A stretch of 64,000 nucleotides of DNA from Pseudoflavonifractor sp. AF19-9AC (GTDB lineage: Bacteria > Bacillota > Clostridia > Oscillospirales > Oscillospiraceae). Position 1 is the stretch's first letter. Each line of letters begins with the position of its first letter. Below, piece by piece: positions 9,019 to 18,864 of this stretch. The position numbers were made by a program, and so were the translations under genes. The notes under the pieces were generated by a model. It was not told where the DNA came from and ran no database searches. It was given only the letters and a program-made list of their open reading frames with translations. The stretch lies in the NCBI RefSeq assembly GCF_003478995.1, contig NZ_QUGI01000005.1, positions 132,976 to 196,975 on the forward strand. Reading direction: 5' to 3'.

Positions 9019-9492
9019 ATGGACGCAGCGGAGCTGTTCCGCCGTTACGGAAACCGGGTGTACCGGCTGGCCTGGAGCTACACCGGATGCCGGCAGGATG
9101 CGGAGGATGTGACCCAGACGGTATTCCTGAAGCTGCTGGAGGGGCGGGCCAGGCTGGAAGAGGGGAAGGAACGGGCCTGGCTGTTTCAGGTCACGGTCAA
9201 CGAATGCCGCAGCCTGTGGAGAACGCTGTCCCGGCACCGGTGTGAACCCTTGGAGGAAGCGGCGGAGCTGGCCGCGCCGGAGGAGCAATCCATGCTCAGT
9301 GCGGTCATGGACATGCCGGCCAGGGACCGGGCCGTGCTGTACCTGTTTTATTACGAGGGCTATTCCACCCGGGAGGTGGGGGAGCTGCTGGGGATTCGCC
9401 AGACGGCTGTGACCACCCGCCTGCAGCGGGCCAGAGAGAAGCTGAAAAAACAACTGGAACAGGAGGGGACGTCCCATGAGACAGGAGTATAA
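9019..9492 (+). CDS. ECF-type RNA polymerase sigma factor
   Basis: This 157-residue sigma-70 family protein has region 2 at about residues 5-40 (LFRRYGNRVYRLAWSY, then DAEDVTQTVFLKLL) and region 4 at about 100-150 (RAVLYLFYYEGYSTREVGEL, then QTAVTTRLQRAREKLKKQL). The ATG at 9019 was preferred over an upstream ATG because GGGGGAGAGG sits right before it. It overlaps the next gene by 17 bp. That gene encodes a single-pass membrane protein, which is the usual layout of an ECF sigma factor and its membrane anti-sigma partner. The inducing signal is unknown. Confidence 0.9.
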   Translation: MDAAELFRRYGNRVYRLAWSYTGCRQDAEDVTQTVFLKLLEGRARLEEGKERAWLFQVTVNECRSLWRTLSRHRCEPLEEAAELAAPEEQSMLSAVMDMPARDRAVLYLFYYEGYSTREVGELLGIRQTAVTTRLQRAREKLKKQLEQEGTSHETGV

Positions 9493-10495
9493 TCGAGCCA
9501 TGGACAAGGTTTGCCTGTCCGACGAGGCATGGGAACGCATGGAGCGGATGCTGGAGGGGCGGCAGACCCAAAAACGCGGCCCCGGCCTGCGGAAAAGGTG
9601 GCCGGTGGTGCTGGCCGCGGCGGCGGCCGCACTCTTAATGGGCGGAACCGCCCTGGCGATGGCCTATCAGACTGGGGTGCTGGACCTGTTTTTCCAGGGG
9701 GACACCAGTGAGCTGGAGCCCTATGTACAGACAGAGCTGGAGCATGCGGAGGATGGAAACTATCGGCTGACCGTGGACAGCAGCCTGTTTGACGGAGAGG
9801 TGCTTTATGTGACTGCCACGGTGGAGGGGCTGAACGACCAGGCGACGGAACAGCTGATGAGCGGGCAGGTCATTCTGGATTATCTGCAGAGCAAATGGGG
9901 GGCGGAGCACGGAAAAGAGTGGATGGAGCGGGGAGGCTGGGAGCCGGATCTGTTCCAGGTCCGGCTGGAGCGGGGAAACCATGTCTCCACTCTGGCGGCG
10001 GACAGCTTGCCCAACCCCTCTGAGCGCAGCCGCTCCTGGATTTTGCGCGTGACGCTGACGGGACTGGACCATCCTCAGACAGAGCCTGTGACGCTGCGGG
10101 TCAACTTTATGGCGGAGGGAAGCTATGTCTCCATCCCCGTTGACCAGATGCCCCAGGTCATTCAGATCCCCGTCCAGCAGGAGCTTCTGGAGGACCCGTC
10201 CAGCGGGGAACTGCTCTATGTGGACCATCTGGAGCTGAGCCCCATCCGCTTTACCTACGAGGGACGCTATCCAGACGCCCTGCAATATAAGCTGCCGGTC
10301 ACCTTCCGGATGAAGGACGGCCGGGTGCTGACCTGTGAGGAACTGGGGCTGGAGCTGGCCGTCTGTGACGTGCCCGGCCCGGCGGATGTGCGGGGCCGGG
10401 AGCTGGCGGAAATTGTCTATACCACCAGCTCCACCATAGATCTGACCCAAGTGGAATCCGTCATCCTGAGCGGGACGGAGTTCCCTCTGGAGTGA
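9476..10495 (+). CDS. Single-pass membrane protein, probable anti-sigma factor (DUF4179-like)
   Basis: This 339-residue protein has about 40 cytoplasmic residues, one transmembrane helix at about 43-62 (VVLAAAAAALLMGGTALAMA), and a large extracellular beta-rich domain. That order is typical of the DUF4179-type proteins encoded next to ECF sigma factors in Clostridia. The ATG at 9476 lies inside the end of the sigma gene, indicating translational coupling. The short N-terminal segment (AMDKVCLSDEAWERMERML) could bind the sigma factor; I see no zinc-binding HxxxCxxC motif. The sigma/anti-sigma role is inferred from gene order. The DUF4179 assignment is by eye. Confidence 0.75.
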   Translation: MRQEYNRAMDKVCLSDEAWERMERMLEGRQTQKRGPGLRKRWPVVLAAAAAALLMGGTALAMAYQTGVLDLFFQGDTSELEPYVQTELEHAEDGNYRLTVDSSLFDGEVLYVTATVEGLNDQATEQLMSGQVILDYLQSKWGAEHGKEWMERGGWEPDLFQVRLERGNHVSTLAADSLPNPSERSRSWILRVTLTGLDHPQTEPVTLRVNFMAEGSYVSIPVDQMPQVIQIPVQQELLEDPSSGELLYVDHLELSPIRFTYEGRYPDALQYKLPVTFRMKDGRVLTCEELGLELAVCDVPGPADVRGRELAEIVYTTSSTIDLTQVESVILSGTEFPLE

Positions 10496-10544
10496 GCCTG
10501 AGCCGGGGAAAACGCCCGTCGGTGGACAGGTTAAAAAACGAGAC

Positions 10545-10580
10545 AGGCGCCCCTGGGAGATCCTTCTCCCGGGGGCGCCT
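10545..10580. terminator. Terminator between convergent genes
   Basis: AGGCGCCCCTGGGAGA pairs with its near complement around TCCT. A run of six T follows shortly after on the minus strand, so it mainly ends the leftward membrane-protein operon. It may also serve the rightward anti-sigma gene. Confidence 0.75.
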
Positions 10581-10593
10581 CTTTGCGCACAGA

Positions 10594-12132
10594 TTATGGA
10601 ATTGGAATGACAGGGGTGTAGTCGGGGGAGGGGTGAAGCTCCACCCGGGCGTCCCACTGTTCCTGAGAAATCTCCGGCCAGGTCTCATAGGAGCCAACCG
10701 GGAGGAAAATGAGGGTGATGTCATCGGACAGGCCGTGGACCTGGCAGAAGTAGTGGGATTTTTCCACGTCCCAGGGGTTCCGGGCCCACCATACGCTGAA
10801 CTGGAAGCGGTCGGTGGGCAGCACCAGCGTGTCGGCGCCGGTCTCCCGGGCCTGGGCGATGAGCTCCTCCTGCAGCTGGGTGCACCCGTTGATGGTGGGA
10901 CAGGGGAGCCCCCACCGCAGCATCAGCCCCACCAGCATCACCGTGGGCACCGCCCAGCCCCAGCGGCAAAAGAGAACGGGCTGGGCCAGATCCACCGCGA
11001 TGATAATCAGCAGGATCATGGGGAAGAAGAAATGGCGGTAAACCAGGGAGGAGGTGAAGGCCAGGGGGAGCAGGGACAGGGGCGCTGCAAAATAGAGCAG
11101 CAGCCAGCGCAGCTTGACTGACCAGTCCGTCCGGTTCACCAGCAGCGCCAGCAGGGGCAGGGACCAGGAAATGCAGCTGGCGATCCAGCCCGGACGGGAG
11201 ATGATGACCTGTGTTTTCAGGATGACCAGGTTATGGATCACCGGGAACAGAGCCAGCACACAGGCGGGACGGCAGGGGCTGTTCCAAAAGCCCAGGAAGA
11301 CGATGACGGCCAGGGGCCAGGCCAGATAGGGACCCAGGTCAAAGGCCCGGGGCAGCAGCTCGCCCAGGTACTGGCGCAGGATGCTGTACACCACAGCGAC
11401 CAGCCCATCCTCCAGGGAGAAGGACAGCCTGCGGTAGCTGTTCACCGCGTTGCCCGTGGACATCAGGTCGGTCATGATGGCGTTGGAGAACATGAGGTAG
11501 GCGGCGATGAGGGATCCGGCCAGCATGACCAGGGAGAGGGTGCGGAAAAAGGGGTCCCGGAAGGACAGCAGGAGCATCAGCAGACAGGCCCCCACAAAGA
11601 GGAGGGTCAGATTTTCCAGGAACAGCCCCAGGACGACCGTGTAGGCGAAGAGAAATACGCTCCACACGGCCAGATGGGTCCGGGTCTGATCGGCCCGGCG
11701 CAGCAGCAGAAGAAGGGCCAGAAAGCCCACTGTGGGCACCACAAAATTACCGAAGGCGGACACCCAGAAGAAGGTCTCCCGCCAAATCATGGAGGGGACC
11801 AGCAGCATGCCCGCGTTGCAGGTGATGAACAGGACCAAAATCCGCTCCTCCCGGCCCCGGGCCAGCAGACGCGCCATCAGGTAGGGCACGATGAACAGTC
11901 CCAGGCCGATGGACAGGGTCTTCAGCAGGACGGAGCGGGTCAGCACCACCGCCACCAGATTGCCCACGTACCGGCCGTTGAGCATACCGCTCAGCCACCA
12001 TTCAATGCCCATGTCCATGCTCCACTGCCAGTCATCCAAAGGACTGTAAAACACGGTATGGCCAACATAGAGGTCGAAAATCAGCACGCACGCCAGGAAG
12101 ACACGGCGCAGGACGGTTCGTTTTGCGGTCAC
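10594..12132 (-). CDS. Polytopic membrane protein, DUF6056-like (first of two paralogues)
   Basis: About 512 residues with some ten or more hydrophobic segments and a soluble C-terminal tail. An Asp pair follows the first helix (YSPLDDWQW), then WWLSGMLNGRYVGN. Acidic residues in the first external loop are characteristic of GT-C lipid-linked glycosyltransferases, so a glycosyltransferase-like role is possible but unproven. The tail TLIFLPVGSYETWPEIS is shared with the next gene. I placed the start at the GTG at 12132 because AAAGGAG stands 11 bp upstream; a GTG at 12153 is possible but has its ribosome site inside the gene. It is third in an operon with the upstream paralogue and the DUF1846 gene. 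The DUF name is my recognition, not a search. Confidence 0.75.
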   Translation of the reverse strand: MTAKRTVLRRVFLACVLIFDLYVGHTVFYSPLDDWQWSMDMGIEWWLSGMLNGRYVGNLVAVVLTRSVLLKTLSIGLGLFIVPYLMARLLARGREERILVLFITCNAGMLLVPSMIWRETFFWVSAFGNFVVPTVGFLALLLLLRRADQTRTHLAVWSVFLFAYTVVLGLFLENLTLLFVGACLLMLLLSFRDPFFRTLSLVMLAGSLIAAYLMFSNAIMTDLMSTGNAVNSYRRLSFSLEDGLVAVVYSILRQYLGELLPRAFDLGPYLAWPLAVIVFLGFWNSPCRPACVLALFPVIHNLVILKTQVIISRPGWIASCISWSLPLLALLVNRTDWSVKLRWLLLYFAAPLSLLPLAFTSSLVYRHFFFPMILLIIIAVDLAQPVLFCRWGWAVPTVMLVGLMLRWGLPCPTINGCTQLQEELIAQARETGADTLVLPTDRFQFSVWWARNPWDVEKSHYFCQVHGLSDDITLIFLPVGSYETWPEISQEQWDARVELHPSPDYTPVIPIP

Positions 12133-12174
12133 AGCAGTGAACGCTCCTTTCACGCCCTCTGAAGCGGGGCGGTG

Positions 12175-13704
12175 TTACGGCAGAGAGGGCACAAAGTCCT
12201 TGGACGGGGTCAGCTCTGTGCGGTTCTCCCAGGCCTCGTCGGAAATCTCAGGCCAGGATTCATAGGTGCCGGGGGGGAGGAAAATCAGGGTGATGTCATC
12301 GGGAATGTGGTAAAAGCGGCGGAACCAGTCGGCGCTCTCCACATCCCAGGGGTTGCGGAACCACCACACCACCTGGCTGTAGCGGTCGGTGGGCAGCACC
12401 AGGGGGGAGGTATGGTTTTCGATGCTCTGGGCGATGAGCTCGCTGCGCAGATTGTTGCAGGACAGGACCTCGCCATAGCGTCCGCCCCACATGGCCATCA
12501 GGGCCACCGTGCCCGCGGCCACCAGCAGGGTGATCTCCCGCCGGGCCAGCAGAGGACCGGCGGCGCGGGCCGCGGCCACCAGCAGCATCACCAGGGGGAA
12601 GAGGAAGATGCGTCCGCCCCGGGTGTTGATGGCCGCCATGGGGGCCAGGGACAGGGGAGCGGCCAGATAGAGGGCCAGGGAAAACAGCTTTTCCGGCCAG
12701 GAGGTCCGCTCCAGCAGCAGGGCCACTCCGGGGAGGAACCAGCAAAGACTGCTGGCCAGCCAGAGAGGAATGGGGGCCTCTCCCGCCGCGCACCACCAGC
12801 CGCACACCAGGGGAACCACCCCCAGCAGGGCCAGAGGCCGCAGGGAGGAGCGCCACAGGGCGCAGGCGGTGATGATGGCACAGGGCCAGGTCAGGTACAT
12901 GCTGTGGGACAGGGCCAGGGGAAGCAGGGCGGCCAGATACTCCCGCACCACGGTCAGACCGGCAGCCCACAGTCCGTCCTCCAGGGAGAAGGTAAACTTG
13001 CGCAGCTCGTTGAGGGCGGAGCCGGTGGACAGCATGTCCATGAAGATTTGGTTGAGGAACATGGGGACCACGGCTGCCGCGGCGCCCACCAGGCTGGCCA
13101 GCGCCAGAAGGCGGCCCCGGCGGAGCAGCAGCGCCCGCAGGACCAGCAGCAGGGCAAGCCCCAGATTGAGAAGGGTCTGGTTTTCCAAAAACAGGCCGCT
13201 GGACAGGGCCATCAGAAACAGACCGGCGGCCCAGAGCCCCTTGTGGGCCTGAGCGGTCTCGGCCCGGAGGATGAGCAGCACCCAGCACAGGAAAAACAGA
13301 ATGGAAACAACATAATTTCCAAAGCCGCATACCCAGCCGAAGACGTCCTTCCAGATAATGGGAGGCATCAGCAGCAGCCCGCCGCAGCAAAAGAAGTAGG
13401 CAGGCAGCAGGGGGAAGCCTTTGCCCCATCTGGCTACCAGGGCCATGAGCAGGGGGAGGGAAAACATCCCAAGGCCCATGAGGAGGGTCTTCACCAGGAA
13501 AGAGCGGCACAGAATGACAGCAAAGAAGTTGCCCACATACCGCCCGTTGAGCAGTCCTCCCAGCCACCACCGAAGCCCCTCCTCCATGCCCCACTGCATG
13601 TCATCCAGGGGGCTGTACGGGGTGGCGTAGGCCAGGAAGAGAAAAAACACCAGCGCTCCGCCCAGAGCCAGCGGCACGGCGGGGGAGCGGCGCATATGGT
13701 TCAT
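12175..13704 (-). CDS. Polytopic membrane protein, DUF6056-like (second paralogue)
   Basis: This 509-residue protein clearly resembles its downstream neighbour. It has the same YSPLDD-QW motif after the first helix, the same WWLGGLLNGRYVGNFFAV segment, the shared FSLEDG loop and the same C-terminal DITLIFLPPGTYESWPEIS. It probably arose by tandem duplication. The ATG at 13704 overlaps the stop of the DUF1846 gene in ATGA, so translation is likely coupled. Function is unknown. The acidic first loop and multi-helix layout fit a GT-C-like enzyme that handles lipid-linked sugars, but no donor or acceptor genes lie nearby. Confidence 0.75.
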   Translation of the reverse strand: MNHMRRSPAVPLALGGALVFFLFLAYATPYSPLDDMQWGMEEGLRWWLGGLLNGRYVGNFFAVILCRSFLVKTLLMGLGMFSLPLLMALVARWGKGFPLLPAYFFCCGGLLLMPPIIWKDVFGWVCGFGNYVVSILFFLCWVLLILRAETAQAHKGLWAAGLFLMALSSGLFLENQTLLNLGLALLLVLRALLLRRGRLLALASLVGAAAAVVPMFLNQIFMDMLSTGSALNELRKFTFSLEDGLWAAGLTVVREYLAALLPLALSHSMYLTWPCAIITACALWRSSLRPLALLGVVPLVCGWWCAAGEAPIPLWLASSLCWFLPGVALLLERTSWPEKLFSLALYLAAPLSLAPMAAINTRGGRIFLFPLVMLLVAAARAAGPLLARREITLLVAAGTVALMAMWGGRYGEVLSCNNLRSELIAQSIENHTSPLVLPTDRYSQVVWWFRNPWDVESADWFRRFYHIPDDITLIFLPPGTYESWPEISDEAWENRTELTPSKDFVPSLP

Positions 13705-15188
13705 CGGTGATAGAGTTTGTTGCTCTGGTACTGGGGCTCACAGGTGAGCTGCAGGCCCAGCTTGCGGTAGGTGACCTCGTCGGCGGGGGAGAGGATGACC
13801 GAGCAGTGGGCCTGGCAGCCCTTCAGCTGGGCCAGCACCTTCAGAGCCTCAGCGGCCTTGGGCTCCAGATTGGCGGAGGAGGCCAGGGCAATGAGCACCT
13901 CGTCGGAGTGGAGGCGGGGGTTGTTGGAGCCTAAGTACTGGACCTTGACGGTCTGGATGGGCTCGATGGCGCTCTGGGCAATGAGGTGGACCCCATGTCC
14001 GCCGGCGCCGGAGAGCTTTTTCAGGGCGTTCAGGAGGGCGGCGGCGGAGCAGCCCATGAGCTCGGAGGTCTTGCCGGTGACGATGGAGCCGTCCGAGAGC
14101 TCGATGGCCATAGCGGGCTCGCCCGTCTCCTCGGCCAGACGGTTGGCCTCGGCCACCACGGGACGGATCTCAGGCGTCACCCCGGCCTGCTGCATGAGAA
14201 GCTCCAGCTTGTACACCGTGCAGTCGCTGCCCTTGCCCTGGCGGCGCTCACACAGGGCGTCGTAGTACCGGCGGACGATCTCCTGGCGGGCGGCGGCCTT
14301 GCAGGCCTCGTCGTCGGTGATGCAGTTGCCCGCCATGTTCACGCCCATGTCGGTGGGGGACTTGTAGGGGCAGGCGCCGGTGATCTGCTCAAACATGGCG
14401 GCCAGCACGGGGAAGACCTCCACGTCCCGGTTGTAGTTGACGGTGGTCTCGCCGTAGGCCTGGAGATGGAAGGGGTCGATCATGTTCACGTCGTCCAGGT
14501 CGGCAGTGGCCGCTTCATAGGCCAGGTTCACCGGGTGCTTCAAAGGCAGGTTCCAGATGGGGAAGGTCTCAAACTTGGCGTAGCCGGCCACGATGCCCCG
14601 CTTGTGCTCATGGTAGAGCTGGGAGAGGCAGGTGGCCATCTTGCCGCTGCCCGGGCCGGGAGCGGTGACCACCACCAGGGGATGGGAGGTCTCGATGTAG
14701 TCGTTCTTGCCGTAGCCCTCGTCGGAGACGATCTTGGCGATGTTGTGGGGGTAGCCCTCGATGGGGTAGTGGCGGTAGACCTTCACTCCCAGGGCCTCCA
14801 GTCGCTGCTGGAAGGCGTCGGCGGCGGGCTGACCGGTGTAACGGGTGACCACCACGCTGCCCACGTAGAGACCGCGGCCCCGGAAAATGTCGATGAGGCG
14901 CAGCACGTCGCTGTCATAGGTGATGCCCAAATCGCCCCGGACCTTGTTCTTCTCGATGTCGCCGGCGTTGATGGCAATGATGATCTCCGCCTTATCCCGC
15001 AGCTGCTCCAGCATACGGAGCTTGCTGTCCGGCTCGAAGCCGGGCAGCACCCGGGAGGCATGGTAGTCGTCAAAGAGCTTGCCTCCAAACTCCAGGTACA
15101 GCTTGCCGCCGAACTGGGCGATGCGTTCCCGGATGTGCTGGGACTGCATGTGCAGATATTTCTCATTGTCAAAGCCAATTTGAGACAT
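13701..15188 (-). CDS. DUF1846 / UPF0371 family protein
   Basis: This 495-residue soluble protein begins MSQIGFDNEKYLHMQSQHI and continues with FGGKLYLEFGGKLFDDYHAS, which I recognise as the DUF1846 (UPF0371) family. The family is well conserved in Firmicutes and its function is undetermined. A segment VVVTAPGPGSGKMATCLSQ resembles a nucleotide-binding loop (GPGSGK). The ATG at 15188 has GGGAGG upstream; an extension to 15263 would cross the leader hairpin and -10 box. It is first in an operon with the two membrane paralogues, overlapping the next gene by 4 bp. Confidence 0.9.
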   Translation of the reverse strand: MSQIGFDNEKYLHMQSQHIRERIAQFGGKLYLEFGGKLFDDYHASRVLPGFEPDSKLRMLEQLRDKAEIIIAINAGDIEKNKVRGDLGITYDSDVLRLIDIFRGRGLYVGSVVVTRYTGQPAADAFQQRLEALGVKVYRHYPIEGYPHNIAKIVSDEGYGKNDYIETSHPLVVVTAPGPGSGKMATCLSQLYHEHKRGIVAGYAKFETFPIWNLPLKHPVNLAYEAATADLDDVNMIDPFHLQAYGETTVNYNRDVEVFPVLAAMFEQITGACPYKSPTDMGVNMAGNCITDDEACKAAARQEIVRRYYDALCERRQGKGSDCTVYKLELLMQQAGVTPEIRPVVAEANRLAEETGEPAMAIELSDGSIVTGKTSELMGCSAAALLNALKKLSGAGGHGVHLIAQSAIEPIQTVKVQYLGSNNPRLHSDEVLIALASSANLEPKAAEALKVLAQLKGCQAHCSVILSPADEVTYRKLGLQLTCEPQYQSNKLYHR

Positions 15189-15215
15189 AACAAAACCTCC
15201 CGAAACAAGATAGAA

Positions 15216-15249
15216 GGCAGCGCTGCGGAGGGAAACGCGGGGCGCTGCC
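15216..15249 (-). other. Leader hairpin before the DUF1846 gene
   Basis: GGCAGCGC and GCGCTGCC form an inverted repeat with an 18-bp loop in the 5' leader between the promoter and the ribosome site. No T-run follows, so it is not a plain terminator. Confidence 0.4.
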
Positions 15250-15266
15250 AAAAAAATCACCAAAAT

Positions 15267-15295
15267 ATTTTACTCTCCCCCGCCCTCTACGTCAA
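15267..15295 (-). promoter_or_regulatory. Promoter of the DUF1846 - membrane protein operon
   Basis: Minus strand TTGACG, 17 bp, TAAAAT. Confidence 0.65.
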
Positions 15296-15320
15296 GAGCG
15301 GAGGGAGAGAATCTTTCCAA

Positions 15321-16328
15321 TCAATCCAGCTCAGCCAGCTCAAACACGGCGGCAGGCAGCACGTCGGCCAGGGCGGTGAGCAGGGGAGAGAGACCGCCAT
15401 CCCGCTGGACAGCGGGGGTGCTGACGGTGGCACGGGGGTTCAGCGGTCCGGCGGGGAGGGAGATGAGGGTGACGGGAGCGCCCTCGCCCCACTCCACCAG
15501 CATGGTGCCCCGGTGGAGGGCCACAACCCTCCGCACCACGGACAGGCCCAGCCCGGCTCCCGCGCCGGCGGCGGGGATGTTCTGGTCGGAGTCCTGCTGG
15601 AGCAGGGAGGCCAGCTGCCGCCGGGAAGGGGCGCCTGCGCTGTCGGACAGGGTGAGCAGCACCCGTCCGCCCTGGGCCTTCAGGTGGAGGTGAATCTGTC
15701 CCCGGCCCACGGCCCGGGCAGAGTTGGCCACCAGCTCCAGCACCATGTACCGCAGCAGGTCCCCGTCGCCGGGAATGAGCAGGGAGGCGTCGGTGCAGGT
15801 GTAGTCCAGCTCAATGCCGCCCTGGAGAAGCAGCGGAGCGGCCTCCGCCACCGTCTGGCGGCACAGACCGGCAACGTCCAGCGTGCCGGTGGGAAGGGCG
15901 GCGTCCTCCTGGTGGAGATACTCCAGATTCCGCAGCAGGCGGAGCATCCGGTAAAAGGTCTTGCGGAAGGGGGCGCTGGTGGCCTCCGCGTCGGTCTCCA
16001 CCAGCAGCTCGCCCATAAACTGGCGGAACTGGCGCATGGCGCCGTCCAGCTGCACGTCAGTGACGGCGGTCTGGGGTGCGGGGCGGAAAATCAGCAGCTG
16101 GCCCTGCTCCAGAGGCGTATTGGTATAAGAATAGGTGCTGGTACCGGCCGAGAAAAGGCCGCCTCCCGACAGGGCGGACTGAGGCAGGCAGTCGGGAGCC
16201 AGGTGTCCGGCCTGCAGCTGGGGCAGATAGTGCAGTGCCATGGGGCTGAAGGCGGACACAACCCCTTCGTGAATGAGAACGGCGGCCTCAGACAGGCGGT
16301 CCAGCAGCGAAAAAATTGCTTCAGACAT
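15321..16328 (-). CDS. Histidine-kinase-type ATPase domain protein (orphan)
   Basis: This 335-residue protein has a GHKL ATPase domain in its C-terminal half: N-box ELVANSARA about residue 200 and G2 box GAGLGLSVVRRVVALHRG about 255-272. The N-terminal part looks like a small sensor (PAS-like) region. Between them is a helical stretch (RKTFYRMLRLLRNLEYLHQED) where a dimerisation helix would sit, but I see no convincing phospho-accepting His motif, and no response regulator lies next to it. No transmembrane segment is visible, so it is likely cytoplasmic. The ATG at 16328 follows GGAAGGAAGG. It could be a degenerate kinase or an anti-sigma-type kinase. Confidence 0.75.
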   Translation of the reverse strand: MSEAIFSLLDRLSEAAVLIHEGVVSAFSPMALHYLPQLQAGHLAPDCLPQSALSGGGLFSAGTSTYSYTNTPLEQGQLLIFRPAPQTAVTDVQLDGAMRQFRQFMGELLVETDAEATSAPFRKTFYRMLRLLRNLEYLHQEDAALPTGTLDVAGLCRQTVAEAAPLLLQGGIELDYTCTDASLLIPGDGDLLRYMVLELVANSARAVGRGQIHLHLKAQGGRVLLTLSDSAGAPSRRQLASLLQQDSDQNIPAAGAGAGLGLSVVRRVVALHRGTMLVEWGEGAPVTLISLPAGPLNPRATVSTPAVQRDGGLSPLLTALADVLPAAVFELAELD

Positions 16329-16431
16329 ACAGTTCCTTCCTTCCGGACACTGGTCCGGCGTGGCGTGGTGTAAATGGGTTTCGTTCTGTCACTTAATATG
16401 TACAAAACAGAGGGGAAGTTATCTGGAAAAC

Positions 16432-16460
16432 AGTATAGCAAAGTTTGCTGTCGCCAACAA
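16432..16460 (-). promoter_or_regulatory. Promoter of the ATPase-domain gene
   Basis: Minus strand TTGTTG, 17 bp, TATACT. The 16329-16743 intergenic region otherwise holds only this and the gap promoter. Confidence 0.5.
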
Positions 16461-16653
16461 GCGAAAAAAGGGAGAAAGAACCGGAAGAGATAGAAAAATG
16501 TCAGGGGAAAGAAGAGCGCTGACCAGGAGATCGGCGGAATAAAAGCGCCCTTAGGCGGGAAAAATGGACGGGCAGAAGGGATAAGCCCGGGCTTCCTTTG
16601 CGGTATGGCTAATTTTGCACGAAAAAATTGATGAATTCTGGAAAAAAAGCTAC

Positions 16654-17754
<1,101 letters not shown>

Positions 17755-17806
17755 TTTGATTCCAAAAAGCTGTTTTACAACTTTTTAAATCAATAAAAGA
17801 CAAAGA

Positions 17807-17847
17807 CACTCCTTTTCCGACGCTTCGTTGGGAAAGGAGTGTTTTTT
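17807..17847 (+). terminator. gap terminator
   Basis: ACACTCCTTTTCC pairs with GGAAAGGAGTGT and is followed by six T. Confidence 0.9.
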
Positions 17848-17860
17848 ATGGAAAAAGAAG

Positions 17861-17891
17861 TGTGCCGCAAAGGGATTCCCTCTGCGGCACA
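17861..17891 (-). terminator. Terminator of the leftward symporter operon
   Basis: TGTGCCGCA-AGGG pairs with CCCT-TGCGGCACA. On the minus strand it runs into CTTCTTTTT. The remainder up to 17991 holds no gene. Confidence 0.7.
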
Positions 17892-17991
17892 TTTCTTTTA
17901 TAGAACTTGTTCTTAGATGTGAAACATGCTGTGGCTGAGACAAGATCGGGGAAGGGGTGCAGCGGGCAGATGGGCTCAGCCTGCCGCCAAT

Positions 17992-18864
17992 CTAGACCCC
18001 CAAAAGACGAGCGGGATTCCGGATGGTCATAAGATCCAGTTCGGCGGGCGTAATGCCTTCCGCTTCCATCAGACTGCGGAACAGGGCCAGGCCTTCGCCG
18101 GAGGACTGCCGTCCCAACTGTCCCAAGTCGGTGGTCATAATGGTGTGCTCCGCCCCCACACCCCGGATGTATCCTGCCACCTGATCCGGGGTCTGCCCAT
18201 CAATTGGCATGAGGGCATAGCTCTGTTCCGCATATACCCCATCCAGAGCGGTGAGCGCGCGGATATCATCCAAGGACAGCCGGGTGGTTTCATAAGAGGG
18301 GTGGGTCAGGATGATTTTTGTGACGCCAAGGCTGTGGGCCAGGGGAACCAGGTGGAAGACCTCGTCCCGGGAGATGTGTCCTGTGGCCAAGATCAGATCC
18401 TGGTCTGCAATGATGCGCAGGAGTTCCTTTAATGGCTCCTGAACATCCCGGGCTGTAATGGAAATAGGGGGGACCTGATCCACCGGGGTGCCGGTAATGA
18501 TGCCTCCGGTCCATTCAGGGGGGATGTCATACTGTTCTCCGTCTGCTTTCCGCACCGCCAGGTGCGCAGCGGCATGGACTGTGGGCATCCAAACGATCTT
18601 AAGCATCCCCATGCGCAGAGAGCCGCGCAGGGCAAAGGGGTTCAGTCCCCCCACGTAGTGATTGAGCACCAGCGCGCCATATACATTGTCAAATCCCTGC
18701 TCCCGGGCCATTTGTGCAAAGGGCGCGGTGGAGAAGTAATGGCTTTTCAGCACCGCGCCGGACATCCCGTCCCGGCGCAGCTCTTCCCCGGCCCGGAGCG
18801 CATCACACCGGCGGGGAATCACCTCTGGCCCCACGTGAAAATGGAGATCGTATCCGCCGTTCAT
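17992..18864 (-). CDS. DUF6282-type amidohydrolase-fold protein
   Basis: This 290-residue protein starts NGGYDLHFHVGPEVIPRR. The HFH pair resembles the first metal-binding motif of amidohydrolase-superfamily enzymes. Later LATGHIS and LTHPSYE supply further His residues at the expected strand ends. I recognise the pattern as DUF6282, a family with no assigned substrate. The ATG at 18864 overlaps the symporter stop in ATGA, so the hydrolase is translationally coupled to the transporter and probably acts on what the symporter imports. An extension to 18990 would lie inside the symporter gene and was rejected. Confidence 0.8.
   Translation of the reverse strand: MNGGYDLHFHVGPEVIPRRCDALRAGEELRRDGMSGAVLKSHYFSTAPFAQMAREQGFDNVYGALVLNHYVGGLNPFALRGSLRMGMLKIVWMPTVHAAAHLAVRKADGEQYDIPPEWTGGIITGTPVDQVPPISITARDVQEPLKELLRIIADQDLILATGHISRDEVFHLVPLAHSLGVTKIILTHPSYETTRLSLDDIRALTALDGVYAEQSYALMPIDGQTPDQVAGYIRGVGAEHTIMTTDLGQLGRQSSGEGLALFRSLMEAEGITPAELDLMTIRNPARLLGV

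Noticed and set aside
13986..16373. A 795-codon rightward open frame
   Set aside because: It spans two leftward genes and their intergenic promoter region and has shadow composition.
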